From NCBI GenBank assembly GCA_016169955.1, contig JABJUM010000071.1:186001-250000 (forward strand): DNA of 64,000 nucleotides. Direction: 5' to 3'. Under the pieces are notes generated by a model that saw nothing but the letters and a program-made list of their open reading frames with translations, did no database searches and was not told the DNA's origin. Made by a program: the position numbers and the translations under genes. The DNA comes from Phytophthora vignae f. sp. vignae (taxonomy: Eukaryota > Oomycota > Peronosporomycetes > Peronosporales > Peronosporaceae). Positions 20,713 through 30,080 of the stretch are shown piece after piece. The stretch's first letter is position 1. The number at the start of each line of letters is the position of its first letter.

Positions 20713-23700
20713 CTACCCCGCCATAGCAACGAAACGCTTCGCTGCGTCTGCGTCTTGTGGCTCCGGGAAGTTCATCACCGTGCTCACTAGGCTCTCCATC
20801 GATCGTACTCCGTCTCCGTCGAGTTCGTGGCCGAGATACTCGAGCTTCTCGGCTCCGAACGTGCACTTCTTGGCCTTCAGTGACAGCCCGGCTCGCGAGA
20901 GTCGCTCGAGGACCACCGCCAATTCGACCACATGCCGCGCAACATCGCCCTTGGTGAACACGATCACGTCATCGAGGTAAACCAGGCAGCTTTGCCAGGT
21001 GAGACCTCGGAGGACCGCGTCCATCATTCGCTGAAACGTGCCTGGGGCGTTGGCCAGACCGAAGGGCATCCGCACAAAGCGGAAGAGCCCTCGCCTGGTG
21101 ACGAACCCCGTCTTGTCTCGGTCTTTCTTCGCAACGGGCACCTGCCAATACCCGGAGTGCAGGTCCAATGTCGTGAACCTCCTCGCCCCATGTAGGTGGT
21201 CCAGCGTGTCGTCAATCCGCGGCAGCGGATATACGTCCTTCACTGTGATCGCGTTCAGCATTCGATAGTCGATGCAGAACCGCACCGAACCGTCTTTCTT
21301 CTTCACTAGCACTACTGGGAAGCCCCACGCCCCATGCCCTTCTTCGATCACTCCGTCCCGCAGCATCTCGTCCACCTGCTCGTCGATGATCCGCTGTTCC
21401 TCATGTGCGTGCCGTCGCGGGCGCACTTTGACTGGCGCTTCCGTGCCGGTGTGGATCTCGTGTTCGACGCCCAACGTCGTCATCGGCGGACATCCGTCCC
21501 GCGGTTCCAACATCGTAGGGTAAAGTCGTAATAGTTGTAATAACAGCTCCCGATCTTCGTCACTCATCTCTCCCACGTTCAGGTCTGCTTCGTTGCTTAG
21601 TGCCCCTGTGTTTGCACGCAGAGTCTCTAGCCACTCGCTCACCCGCCCGCGGGCGAGGTCCCCTTCCATAGCGAGCACCGTCATCTCGTCTCCGATCGGC
21701 ACCCACGTACCCAGCTTCTCCTTCGACGGCAGCTTGATCGAGCGCCCGTACAGATTCATCACGGGTACCACGATCTTGCCGCCACGAACAGTCGTCACCG
21801 TTGGCCCCAGCAAGATGTGCGACTCACCGTGTGCCTTCGGCGTGAACAGTCCTTCCGTGCCGTCGGGCGCTGCCACCGCCAACTCAACATTGTGGCAAGT
21901 ACCTGTACGGACTCGTTCTCGACGGGCCATCCGTACCTTCGCCGGTCTTCCTCCACGCTTGCCGCTCGTGCACCAGAACGGCACCACCTTCCTGGTGTCA
22001 CCCTCGTACCACTTCATCTCGCAAGAGACGAAGTCGATCTTGACGCCATGCTGTAGCATCCAATCCTCCCCCAGTAGGAATTCTGACGACGCGCCCTGCA
22101 CCATCAGCGCGTCGACATGCATGCTCTGGTCGTACTGCGTGCGGAGCGGGAAGCGCCACACACCCAGTACCTTCGCCACCGCACCCGTGAAGCCTTCCAC
22201 GTAGTCGACAGGAGGCAGCATGTCCAGGCGCTTGCCCAGCGACTGCCACTCCTCGCCCACCACGCTGTATTGGGCCCCCGTGTCCAACTTGATCTCCCGC
22301 TGCTCGCCGCACACCCGCACATTCACCGTCGGCAGCGAGTCCACGGTCGGAGCCTGCACCACCCGTAGCTGCCCCACGCGTACGGGCCGTAGCTCGCCGT
22401 CGATCGCCTTCACGTACGAGTGCGCGTACACACTCCCGCTGTTGTACGCGTACTGTTTCACGCGTTTCGAGCGAGCTCCCCGCCCAGTCGAGACCCGCCT
22501 CGCACTCGGCAGCGTGAAGCCCGTCGCCTCTGCCTCCGCGCCGCTCATCGCCCTGCCTCCGTCAGCGTCCTTCCGCTTCCCGAACGCAAAGTAGGCGTTG
22601 GCCGGGTGTTGCGCCCTGACGAGCGCTGCACGCAGCTCGCGTTGTTCCTTGGCCTGCGCCTTCCGTGCTCTTTTCTCGTAACGTCGTCGTGTTCGTGATC
22701 GGCGCAGTTCCGTCTCGCTGACGGCTCGTTCGCCACCTTCGTCGGCCGTCGGGCCTCCAGCCGTGGCCCGCTCCGTGCCAACACGCGCAGATGACCCTGC
22801 CGCGCTGTCCGAGGTCGGCTCTTGCTGACTTTCTCGCAGCTTCCGTTCGTCCCGCCGTCGTCGTCGAGCCTTCGAGTACTCGATGCGCTTCTGACGCTTG
22901 TGCTCTCGTCGCGCTGCCTCCACTTGGGTCGCCCGCCGCTGCTCCACGTCTTTGACTTGCACGCGTAGCACCTTGGCCTTGGCACGGTCATGTACCCGTA
23001 GTTCCTCCGTCACTGCATCGTGGACATGCAGTGTGCCGTCCTTCGGTTCGTCGCCGTCTCCCAGCGGCTCAGATACCGCCGTCTGCCCGTATCGTGGGTC
23101 GTCGCGTCCGTCGGTGTCGCGTGGCCCGGCGCCGGCGGGTGCCGCCACGCCACCGCCTTCCGCGTACATCCGCTGCACGGCGAGCAACTGCGCCTCGACC
23201 CGCGCGCTCAGCTCTTCTTTACTGGGGACGCCGTTGCGGTCGAAACCACATGCCTCGAGTAGGTCGCGTGTATCGACCACCACGCGTCCGCCGCCGTCCT
23301 CCGTCTCATTGTCCCCGCTCGTCATCTTCGTCACCGCGAACCTCACGCGCTTCCGCGCATTCTCGTCGTCGTCACTCTTCGTCACGGGAGTCACCGTCGG
23401 CTCCGCTCCGTCCGCGTCGAGGGCCGCGGGTGCCGCGCCATCCCCAGTCGACGCTTCTCCCGGCGTCTCTCGCGAGGTGTCGGGAACCACCGCCGTTCCC
23501 GTCTCGTCCGCCGGCGGTACCGTCGCCGGTCCTCCATCCATTGCCGTCGTTGTGCACGCCGCGCCATCCCCAGTGTCCAGCACTGCGCAGCATGCACCCG
23601 CGCTCTCTGCACGCACCCGTCTTGGTGCACCCCCTCTGCCTCGACCGCCGCTTCCTCCAGTGGCCGCTCCTCGCTGTCGTCCTCGGCCGTTGCGCCCTCG

Positions 23701-23916
23701 GCCTCGCGCGCGTGCCGCTCTGCTTCCTCGCGTCTTACCCGGGTCAGACCTCGCGAGCTGTAAGGCCGGGGCCCTTACGCTCGCGGGCCGTTTCCCGCCG
23801 CCGATCCACTGTTCTCCTCCTCGCCTTGTCCGGCCGTTGCGTTCTGAGCGGCCAGGTCGGCCTGTTTGAGTTCGCACTCGCGCGCATAGTGGCCGTCTTG
23901 CCCGCAGTAGAAGCAC
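20713..23916 (-). CDS. pol: Gypsy Pol: protease and reverse transcriptase part
   Basis: Pol frame, -1 relative to gag, overlapping it from 23916 to 23775 and entered at about 23791. An aspartic protease with active site LDTGAQ lies near 22265-22290. The reverse transcriptase spans about 21480-20770, with FTTLDLHSGYWQ, FRFVRMPFGLANAP and catalytic YLDD (near 20967-20982). The first ~450 residues are a basic, low-complexity linker. The frame ends at an amber codon (20715-20713) where the reading continues in frame with YRRFVPEF, the usual RT to RNase H junction. So this is a nonsense change, not the natural end. Confidence 0.9.
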   Translation of the reverse strand: MLLLRARRPLCARVRTQTGRPGRSERNGRTRRGGEQWIGGGKRPASVRAPALQLARSDPGKTRGSRAARARGRGRNGRGRQRGAATGGSGGRGRGGAPRRVRAESAGACCAVLDTGDGAACTTTAMDGGPATVPPADETGTAVVPDTSRETPGEASTGDGAAPAALDADGAEPTVTPVTKSDDDENARKRVRFAVTKMTSGDNETEDGGGRVVVDTRDLLEACGFDRNGVPSKEELSARVEAQLLAVQRMYAEGGGVAAPAGAGPRDTDGRDDPRYGQTAVSEPLGDGDEPKDGTLHVHDAVTEELRVHDRAKAKVLRVQVKDVEQRRATQVEAARREHKRQKRIEYSKARRRRRDERKLRESQQEPTSDSAAGSSARVGTERATAGGPTADEGGERAVSETELRRSRTRRRYEKRARKAQAKEQRELRAALVRAQHPANAYFAFGKRKDADGGRAMSGAEAEATGFTLPSARRVSTGRGARSKRVKQYAYNSGSVYAHSYVKAIDGELRPVRVGQLRVVQAPTVDSLPTVNVRVCGEQREIKLDTGAQYSVVGEEWQSLGKRLDMLPPVDYVEGFTGAVAKVLGVWRFPLRTQYDQSMHVDALMVQGASSEFLLGEDWMLQHGVKIDFVSCEMKWYEGDTRKVVPFWCTSGKRGGRPAKVRMARRERVRTGTCHNVELAVAAPDGTEGLFTPKAHGESHILLGPTVTTVRGGKIVVPVMNLYGRSIKLPSKEKLGTWVPIGDEMTVLAMEGDLARGRVSEWLETLRANTGALSNEADLNVGEMSDEDRELLLQLLRLYPTMLEPRDGCPPMTTLGVEHEIHTGTEAPVKVRPRRHAHEEQRIIDEQVDEMLRDGVIEEGHGAWGFPVVLVKKKDGSVRFCIDYRMLNAITVKDVYPLPRIDDTLDHLHGARRFTTLDLHSGYWQVPVAKKDRDKTGFVTRRGLFRFVRMPFGLANAPGTFQRMMDAVLRGLTWQSCLVYLDDVIVFTKGDVARHVVELAVVLERLSRAGLSLKAKKCTFGAEKLEYLGHELDGDGVRSMESLVSTVMNFPEPQDADAAKRFVAMAG
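23752..23796 (-). promoter_or_regulatory. Programmed -1 ribosomal frameshift signal at gag/pol
   Basis: On the minus strand the heptamer G GGA AAC (23796-23790) sits exactly in the gag frame, four sense codons before the gag stop (23777-23775). The spacer is 4 nt (GGCC). A stem-loop follows: CGCGAGC pairs with GCTCGCG and GTAAGG with CCTTAC, with one bulged A and a 7-nt loop (23785-23752). The gag stop lies within the stem. A shift to -1 enters the long pol frame without a stop. X XXY YYZ plus a downstream stem is the standard -1 frameshift architecture. Confidence 0.85.
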
Positions 23917-25598
23917 TCCACGCCCGGTCTCGGCGCGGCAGGCTGTCTTCCGGCTTGGGTGCGCTGCACGCGCGCCTTGTACCGCTCCAGGTTGCGCAGT
24001 CGGCCCTCGCGTGTAGCTAGCGTGGGGTCGGGAGTTCGCCTGGCCGCCTGAGCACCGCCGCCGAAGGCAGCTTCCACCTTGAACGTCTTCGCGGGCCGGC
24101 GTTCATTCTGATCGCTGGCACTCTGCCGTTTGCCGCGTGTGCCCAGCGGCTCCCCGCCAGCCGTTTGAATTTTCGAACCGCCGCCCGCACTGGCTCCCTT
24201 ACCGGTAGGTACCAGTGTGAATCCTGGAGGAATGGCTTTCCACCATTCATCCGCACTGGCCCCACCGGTCGATACCGGTCTCCCTTCGGTATCGTACCTT
24301 GGCGGCTTCGGGGCCGTGCCCCACATCGGGCCGTACCCAGTCGCCACGTTCCCTGAGTTCCCGCGAAGCCCCGACTGCTCCTGTCCACTCGTCGACGTGG
24401 TCGCCGCCAGGGGCCCACGCCCGTGCTGGGCTTCCCGGGTGTCCCAGCGTGCCATTGCCGTCTCCAGCCCCACTCCGTAGCCCTCGCCGTACTCACCCAC
24501 GTGTGGGACGGCCAGGTTGACGGCCTCGTCAAGCGTCCTGGGGCGGTGGCCCCGCACGTGCGTCGCTCCCTCGGTGCTGCTCATGCCCTTCATGAACGCG
24601 CTCACCAGCCAGCTCTCGCCGACATCCCCTCGCTCCCCGATCTCCCTCAGGGCTTGGGCGTACTCGACGAGGCGCTCGCCCCGCATCTGCCTCCTCGCGT
24701 TGAGGCGGTCCACCACCTCGGGGATCGTATGCTGGGTCATGTACTTGGCCCGCAGCATACCCGCGAGGGTGTTGATGTTCTCCTCCTCGAGCGGCACTGA
24801 CTCCATCACCGTCGCGAACCACCGCTTCGCCTCGCCGTCCAGGTGGGCGGCCACCTCGTGGTAGAGCTGGCCGTCGCTCCACTGCACGCCCATCGTCGCG
24901 GCCTGTCGGCGGACCTCAGCGCGGACCGTCTTCAGCCACATCGTAACCGGCATCGTGTCGTCCAGGCCCTTGAACTTCGAGAGCTTCAGGGCCTTCGCCT
25001 TCTCTCGCACGATCACCTGGCGCGGCGGCGCGACGTCGTCCGCCCAGAAGCCCCCAGGCCTCGCCGCCTGCGTCGTGCCCGGTGTTGGTGGTTGGCGACC
25101 ACGCTCGTCACCGCCTCGGTCGTCGTCACCAGTCCCAGTCAAGTCCACCGCTCTCGTCCCCGCGGCACCCGCCATCGCGCTCGGGTTCGTCATCGCTGCT
25201 GCGTTCGGGTTCGTGGTCGCCGCCGCACCCGCAGTCGACTCCGCGCTCGTTCTCTGCGTTCTACTCGTCATCGTGCTCGCGCTTGTGGACGTGCCGGCTA
25301 CTGGGTCCGGACCGCCACTGCTGTTTCTGCCCCTGGCAGTTACACCGCCACCCGAACCGCCGCGGCCGCCCGCCGTCATGGCGCTGTTCGGCCCTCCCTG
25401 GTTCGACTGCCCGGCTCCCGCGTTCGTCGGCGTGTTGCCCGTGGCCGGTCGGATCACCTCCGTTTCTACGAGCAGTGTCTGGCCGTCCTCCGTCTCCAGC
25501 GTCGTGGACGCCGTAACTTGCTGTTTCGCTGCTTCGCGTGCCGCTCGCTCCTGCGACGCAGCGCGCCGCACCGCTCGTTCGTCACGCTGGGTTGTCAT
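23775..25598 (-). CDS. gag: Gypsy Gag polyprotein
   Basis: 607-residue capsid/nucleocapsid protein from the ATG at 25598 (MTTQRDERAVRR); the frame is open slightly further upstream. A retrotransposon-gag core is seen around KLSKFKGLDDTMPVTMWL to FMKGMSS in the middle. One CCHC zinc knuckle near the C-terminus, CFYCGQDGHYAREC, would bind RNA. Before the core is a long low-complexity stretch rich in Gly, Thr and Ala. The last codons contain the slippery heptamer used to enter pol. The reading frame is intact. Confidence 0.9.
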   Translation of the reverse strand: MTTQRDERAVRRAASQERAAREAAKQQVTASTTLETEDGQTLLVETEVIRPATGNTPTNAGAGQSNQGGPNSAMTAGGRGGSGGGVTARGRNSSGGPDPVAGTSTSASTMTSRTQRTSAESTAGAAATTNPNAAAMTNPSAMAGAAGTRAVDLTGTGDDDRGGDERGRQPPTPGTTQAARPGGFWADDVAPPRQVIVREKAKALKLSKFKGLDDTMPVTMWLKTVRAEVRRQAATMGVQWSDGQLYHEVAAHLDGEAKRWFATVMESVPLEEENINTLAGMLRAKYMTQHTIPEVVDRLNARRQMRGERLVEYAQALREIGERGDVGESWLVSAFMKGMSSTEGATHVRGHRPRTLDEAVNLAVPHVGEYGEGYGVGLETAMARWDTREAQHGRGPLAATTSTSGQEQSGLRGNSGNVATGYGPMWGTAPKPPRYDTEGRPVSTGGASADEWWKAIPPGFTLVPTGKGASAGGGSKIQTAGGEPLGTRGKRQSASDQNERRPAKTFKVEAAFGGGAQAARRTPDPTLATREGRLRNLERYKARVQRTQAGRQPAAPRPGVECFYCGQDGHYARECELKQADLAAQNATAGQGEEENSGSAAGNGPRA

Positions 25599-25741
25599 GA
25601 TCGGTTTTAGCTCTTTCTGTTTCAAATAATACAATTGCCTTTGTTAGCTCGTTTTCTCTCTTTCTTATCGCTTTTGCTGCGGGTCGCCCGCTAATGCCAA
25701 GCCCGCCAAGACACTCCGCTCGTGTCCTAGCCCGGAAGGCA

Positions 25742-25757
25742 CCTGTTATGACCACCA
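25742..25757 (-). other. Primer-binding site of the Gypsy element
   Basis: On the minus strand TGGTGGTCATAACAGG follows the 5' LTR with no gap. The TGG start fits pairing with a tRNA CCA end. The primer tRNA was not identified and differs from that of the element at 618. Confidence 0.55.
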
Positions 25758-26724
25758 TGTAGGTAACTCGCCACCTCGGCTCCCTTCCCATTACGGGTCG
25801 TCGGCCAGCCGACGAATTACATTACATTGTCAACCTTTTGGTCGACACCTAGGCGGAAGGCGTTAGCTCCGGTGGCTACCAGCACGGGGCCGCACAGTGG
25901 TGACCACACAGCTTATGGCCCAGACGGGGATAGGGATGGCTGGGAGGAAGCGTTGTCGGCACCGACGGTCGGGTAGCCCCGCCGGCTGCTTCCTGCAAAA
26001 CCCGGTTGATGTACAGCGGACGCAGGTGCCCTTCGCCCGAAGGCACACGCGGACCCTTGCGCCCCTCGGTCAAGGCGCTACTCGTGCACCTCAACCCCCG
26101 CGGTTTCTCTCCGCGGTCCCGCCGCCCTATTCGCCACTGCCCCCTTATCTTAGTGCCTGCCTGCCTTCGCTTACCTCCTCTTACTGCTCGTAGCTAGTCG
26201 TCGCCCTCGCTCAGCACTAACTCAGCAGCCCGTGTCTTCGGTCGCAACGCAATGTACTTAGTCTTAACTTGCTACAGCCCTGTAACAAATTGCAACTGAG
26301 GGTCGAGCTACCAGGCCGCAGCTCGTTGCCCCCGCTTACTCCTGCCTCCCCTACGCATTGGGCGCCTCCCTATTCTACCTGGACCTCTCCCTCTTCGCGT
26401 CTCATCCCCGCTCTCGTGGCCTCCTGGCCGCTCGTCGTAGATCTCGCGTCGCCTCGCCTTCTCGCGCACTCACTCCTTGTCCCTGCCTGACGTGTCGCCC
26501 CCCTGCGATCTTCTGCCGACTCCTCTCTTCAACTTGGCCCTCGCGGCAGTGGCAGTAGCCGACTGACTCGCCTCAGCCACCGTCTGCTGTCCGTCGCACA
26601 CCTTCGCCACCGACTTGTCCTGGGTGGGCCACACGAACGGCTACGTCAAGTCAATCACGACGCGGCCTCTGCTCACCAGCTCTGAGTCACCCCTCGCCGC
26701 ACAGTGACACGACATACTACTACA
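25758..26724 (-). repeat. 5' LTR of the Gypsy element
   Basis: 967 bp. In the element's own direction it starts at 26724 with TGTAGTAG and ends at 25758 with CCTACA. It lies next to target-duplication copy GCGT at 26725-26728. Confidence 0.9.
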
Positions 26725-27147
26725 GCGTCGACAGAGCCGACTGCTTCGCGCCAACGTAGGCGCCCCAGCAGTAGCCGTAGCTGCTGATAGACTGGACACC
26801 GACCTCTTCCTGCAAGTAGGCGATGGCATTGGCCACGTGCGCGCCCGAGACGTTTTCGAAGCTGTTCTTCTGCAGCCAACCGGGGACATCCTGGCCCTCG
26901 AGGGTCTCGACGTAGTCGCCGTCAGCGGCGTTAACCAGCACGACGGCGTAGCCGAGTTTGGCCAGAGCTTCGGCGTCCTGCTTGATGCGGCTGCTCTTGG
27001 GGCCGAAGATGTAGGGGATGGCCACCACGCCGGCTTTGGCCTGGGCAGGGCCCGCAATGAAGAGCTTGGTGTTCTTGTAGGTCTTGGCCACGATAGTGTT
27101 GGCAGCGGTCGCCCTGGCGGGCTCATGACGGCGGGGCAGCAGCTCAT
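26725..27147 (-). pseudogene. Dienelactone hydrolase, 5' part
   Basis: N-terminal half of the hydrolase cut at the Gypsy insertion. Nucleophile Cys is in GYCWGAYVG near 26755-26785. The conserved AGVVAIPYIFGP and GYAVVLVN strands are present. A start MSCCP at 27147 is in a different frame from the downstream EPARATAANTIVAK, so a 1-nt shift lies near 27125-27140. An in-frame ATG at 27193 gives an unusual N-terminus instead. With the 13-bp duplication and the insertion, the gene carries three lesions. Confidence 0.8.
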
Positions 27148-28472
27148 GATGGCGGAGGTTTGGGGGTTCGAAGACGAGTGTCGAAGACAGCAAAAGAGGA
27201 AATGGCCATCAGGAGGCCGGGCCACTGGAGACTGCGGGTTGGCCGGGCTCACAACATGAAAAACTGATGTAATCGCCGAGCTGACGGGGTTGATTGCGAC
27301 AGATTGCACGAATCGCTGATGTCGGCCACGCGCCCGACTCACATTTAGCCTGCCTCGAGGCCTTGCGTACAGTGCAGACTGATGAGGAAGTCCCGGTCAT
27401 CAGTGATGACCGCTAGTTCAATTACTACTATGTACGTAGTCGTAGTTGTCGACGCTATCGTCTTGCTGGATGCACACAATGGCACTGGCTGGTGAGTCGC
27501 CAGCAACCATGTTGAAGCTGTTCCGGTTCGGCAATGACCGAAGTCGCGTGACGTGATCAAAACTGCTGAGCCGAAACAGCCTCTCAGAAGCCCCAACTAT
27601 TAATACCCTGGCACATGAACCTGCGTGAATGCGGCTGCATTCAGGGCCGAAAGAATTATTCAAGTATCGGCGTGGCCAGCAGCGAAGAGTTTCGAGCTGT
27701 GCCCTGAAAGACCATCGCGTCGGATTGCAGAAATGTTGGTGCACGATGTCAATTAGACATATCATGCACCAATATTTCTACTCGATCGAGCCCGACAACC
27801 TAAAATGATCGGGAATACAGAAGAGGCCCAACACAACTCTATAGGCACACTTCAACGTCCGCAATGCTTAACGCGCCGTGGCCTGCATGGGGGCCTGCGG
27901 GGAATACATGTAGCTAGCTGTGCGGTTAAACCCCTCGCCCACTTGCACGCAGCAGCAAAATAAAGCAATGCGCACGTAAAATGCGACCTGAGAGACTTTG
28001 CATGAAGCTTCTACAGGGGCAAAGCTCCCAGCTCTTGCATTCCTTCAGACTCGTTGTGTGGTTAACGGGTTTCGTTTACGAGAAGCCGCGACTTGGATCC
28101 GGCCTGTCACACCGTCATCAATTTTTTTTAAATCCTCCTTCAGATAGACAACAAACCAACCTCGAATTCCTCCACTCCAGCCAAAGCCCGTCGTCACGGC
28201 AATTGAAGTCTGCACCGCCGCAACGAGTTGCCTTTCAAAACGAGCGGCCACGAAGCGCCGGCGCTGCTATAGATACGCAGACGCGCCTCCCATTGGCGGA
28301 AACTCTCGTTTTTCGTCCACTCCCCTTCCAGATCCGCTCACCCCCTCCCGAGCATACCCAGATGAAGTCAATGTCGCCGCGCCGTCCGTCCCCGCCTCTC
28401 CGCCGCAGATTCGAGCTCAGCCACCAAAGCTCACTCTCCGCTCCTCAGCCCCAGACGCAAAGCTAAGTCAGC
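27148..28472. other. Spacer upstream of mitochondrial EF-Tu
   Basis: No gene supported. The last ~200 bp become pyrimidine-rich, as is common before oomycete starts. Confidence 0.4.
28289..28323 (+). promoter_or_regulatory. Candidate core promoter of the EF-Tu gene
   Basis: An inverted CCAAT box (CCATTGG, about 28290-28296) lies ~20 bp before CCACTCC (28317-28323), which fits the oomycete initiator YCAYTYY. It is 150 bp before the start codon. Short-motif match only. Confidence 0.3.
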
Positions 28473-29711
28473 ATGGTGTTCCTCCGCAAGCTCCTGGCCA
28501 CGTCGGCCAAGGCCGGCCGCCGCTCCATGGCCACGTTCGACCGCTCGAAGCCCCACCTGAACGTGGGCACCATCGGCCACGTCGACCACGGCAAGACCAC
28601 GCTCACGGCCGCCATCACCAAGGTGCTGTCCGAGACGGGCGGCGCCGAGTTCACGAGCTACGCCGACATTGACAAGGCGCCCGAGGAGCGCGCCCGTGGT
28701 ATCACCATCTCCACGGCCCACGTCGAGTACGAGACGTCCAAGCGCCACTACGCCCACGTCGACTGCCCCGGTCACGCTGACTACGTCAAGAACATGATCA
28801 CGGGTGCGGCCCAGATGGACGGCGGTATCCTCGTCGTGTCGGCCGGCGACGGCCCGATGCCCCAGACGCGCGAGCACATTCTGCTGGCCCGCCAGGTCGG
28901 CGTGCCCGCTCTTGTGGTCTTCATGAACAAGGTGGACCAGGTGGACGATGAGGAGCTGCTGGAGCTGGTGGAGATGGAGATCCGCGAGCTGCTCGAGGCC
29001 TACGACTTCCCGGCCGACGACATCCCCGTTGTCAAGGGTTCGGCCCTGGCCGCCGTGGAGGGCCGCGACCACCCCATCGGCCGCGACGCCGTGCTGCAGC
29101 TCATGGATGAGGTGGACGCCTACATCCCGGACCCGGTCCGTGACTTCGAGAAGCCCTTCCTGATGCCTGTGGAGGACGTGTTCTCTATCTCCGGCCGTGG
29201 TACCGTTGTGTCTGGCCGTGTGGAGCAGGGTGTCATCAACACCGGTGACGAGGTGGAGCTTGTGGGCCTGAAGCCCAGCACCAAGACCACGTGCACGGGT
29301 GTCGAGATGTTCAAGAAGTCTCTGGACCGCGGCCAGGCCGGTGACAACGTCGGCCTGCTGCTCCGTGGCCTCAAGCGTGACGAGGTGCTGCGTGGCCAGG
29401 TGCTGTGCAAGCCCGGCACCATCAACCCGCACACCAAGTTCGAGGCCGAGGTGTACGTGCTCAAGAAGGAGGAGGGCGGCCGCCACACGCCGTTCTTCAG
29501 CAACTACCGCCCGCAGTTCTTCTTCCGCACGGCCGATGTTACGGGCAACATCCTGCTCAAGGACGGCACGGAGATGGTCATGCCTGGTGACAACACGGCC
29601 ATCGACATTGAGCTCATCCACCCCATCGCTCTGGACACGGGTATGAAGTTCAGCATCCGTGAGGGCGGCCGCACCATCGGTGCCGGTGTCATTTCCAAGG
29701 TGGACGCGTAG
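28473..29711 (+). CDS. TUFM: Mitochondrial translation elongation factor Tu
   Basis: GTPase that delivers aminoacyl-tRNA to the mitochondrial ribosome. 412 residues, intronless. An N-terminal presequence rich in Arg, Lys and Ser (residues 1-20) looks like a mitochondrial target signal. GTP-binding motifs: GHVDHGKT 35-42, RGITI near 75-79, DCPGH 97-101 and NKVD 152-155. Domains 2 and 3 complete the usual length, ending GGRTIGAGVISKV. The start MVFLRKLLATSAKAGRR fits the presequence. It is convergent with the kinase gene downstream, 369 bp between their ends. Strong G/C bias at third positions suggests high expression. Confidence 0.97.
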   Translation: MVFLRKLLATSAKAGRRSMATFDRSKPHLNVGTIGHVDHGKTTLTAAITKVLSETGGAEFTSYADIDKAPEERARGITISTAHVEYETSKRHYAHVDCPGHADYVKNMITGAAQMDGGILVVSAGDGPMPQTREHILLARQVGVPALVVFMNKVDQVDDEELLELVEMEIRELLEAYDFPADDIPVVKGSALAAVEGRDHPIGRDAVLQLMDEVDAYIPDPVRDFEKPFLMPVEDVFSISGRGTVVSGRVEQGVINTGDEVELVGLKPSTKTTCTGVEMFKKSLDRGQAGDNVGLLLRGLKRDEVLRGQVLCKPGTINPHTKFEAEVYVLKKEEGGRHTPFFSNYRPQFFFRTADVTGNILLKDGTEMVMPGDNTAIDIELIHPIALDTGMKFSIREGGRTIGAGVISKVDA

Positions 29712-30080
29712 ATATTTTCAGCAGAACGGCTGCAGTAGATACCTGGAAGCGAAGCCTGCCGAGCCCAACTTCGAGTGAGATGCGTGGAGAGTCGAACTTC
29801 GTAACCAGCAATACATACAAAAAAGCAAACTTTTCTACTGTCGTTAGATCAAGTTAACTGCGCAGGGATCATGCGAAGGACACTCGCGAAGCAAAAGAAA
29901 GCACACCAAGAAATCAATTGCTGGAGAGACCAGTGTTGCGTGGAGCTACAGTACGTGTATCATCATTTCGTGTTTCCCTTGTTTTACCATAGAAATCAAT
30001 CTTTGTCGTTGTGTGTGTGTCGCATTTCGCATGTTGCGTCAAGCCTGTACTGCGAGAACAAAGAGTCTAGCAGTGGTGGC

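Larger units (their letters stand above)
16770..26724 (-). mobile_element. Ty3/Gypsy retrotransposon (chromovirus-like) inserted in the hydrolase gene
   Basis: 9955 bp with 967-bp LTRs (25758-26724 and 16770-17736) starting TGTAG and ending CTACA, and a 4-bp target duplication GCGT (16766-16769 and 26725-26728). On the minus strand the order is LTR, primer-binding site, gag, protease, reverse transcriptase, RNase H, integrase, chromodomain-like tail, LTR, as in Ty3/Gypsy. I see three differences between the LTRs (near 16782, 17314 and 17445 against their partners), about 0.3 percent. Pol carries a nonsense codon and three frameshifts, so this copy as read is not autonomous. Confidence 0.93.

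Noticed and set aside
23869..23898. Arg/Pro-rich frames on the plus strand across gag and pol (for example 22898-23869)
   Set aside because: Antisense shadows of the Gypsy genes.
28431..29621. Long frame antisense to EF-Tu
   Set aside because: Shadow of a strongly biased coding sequence; no motif.
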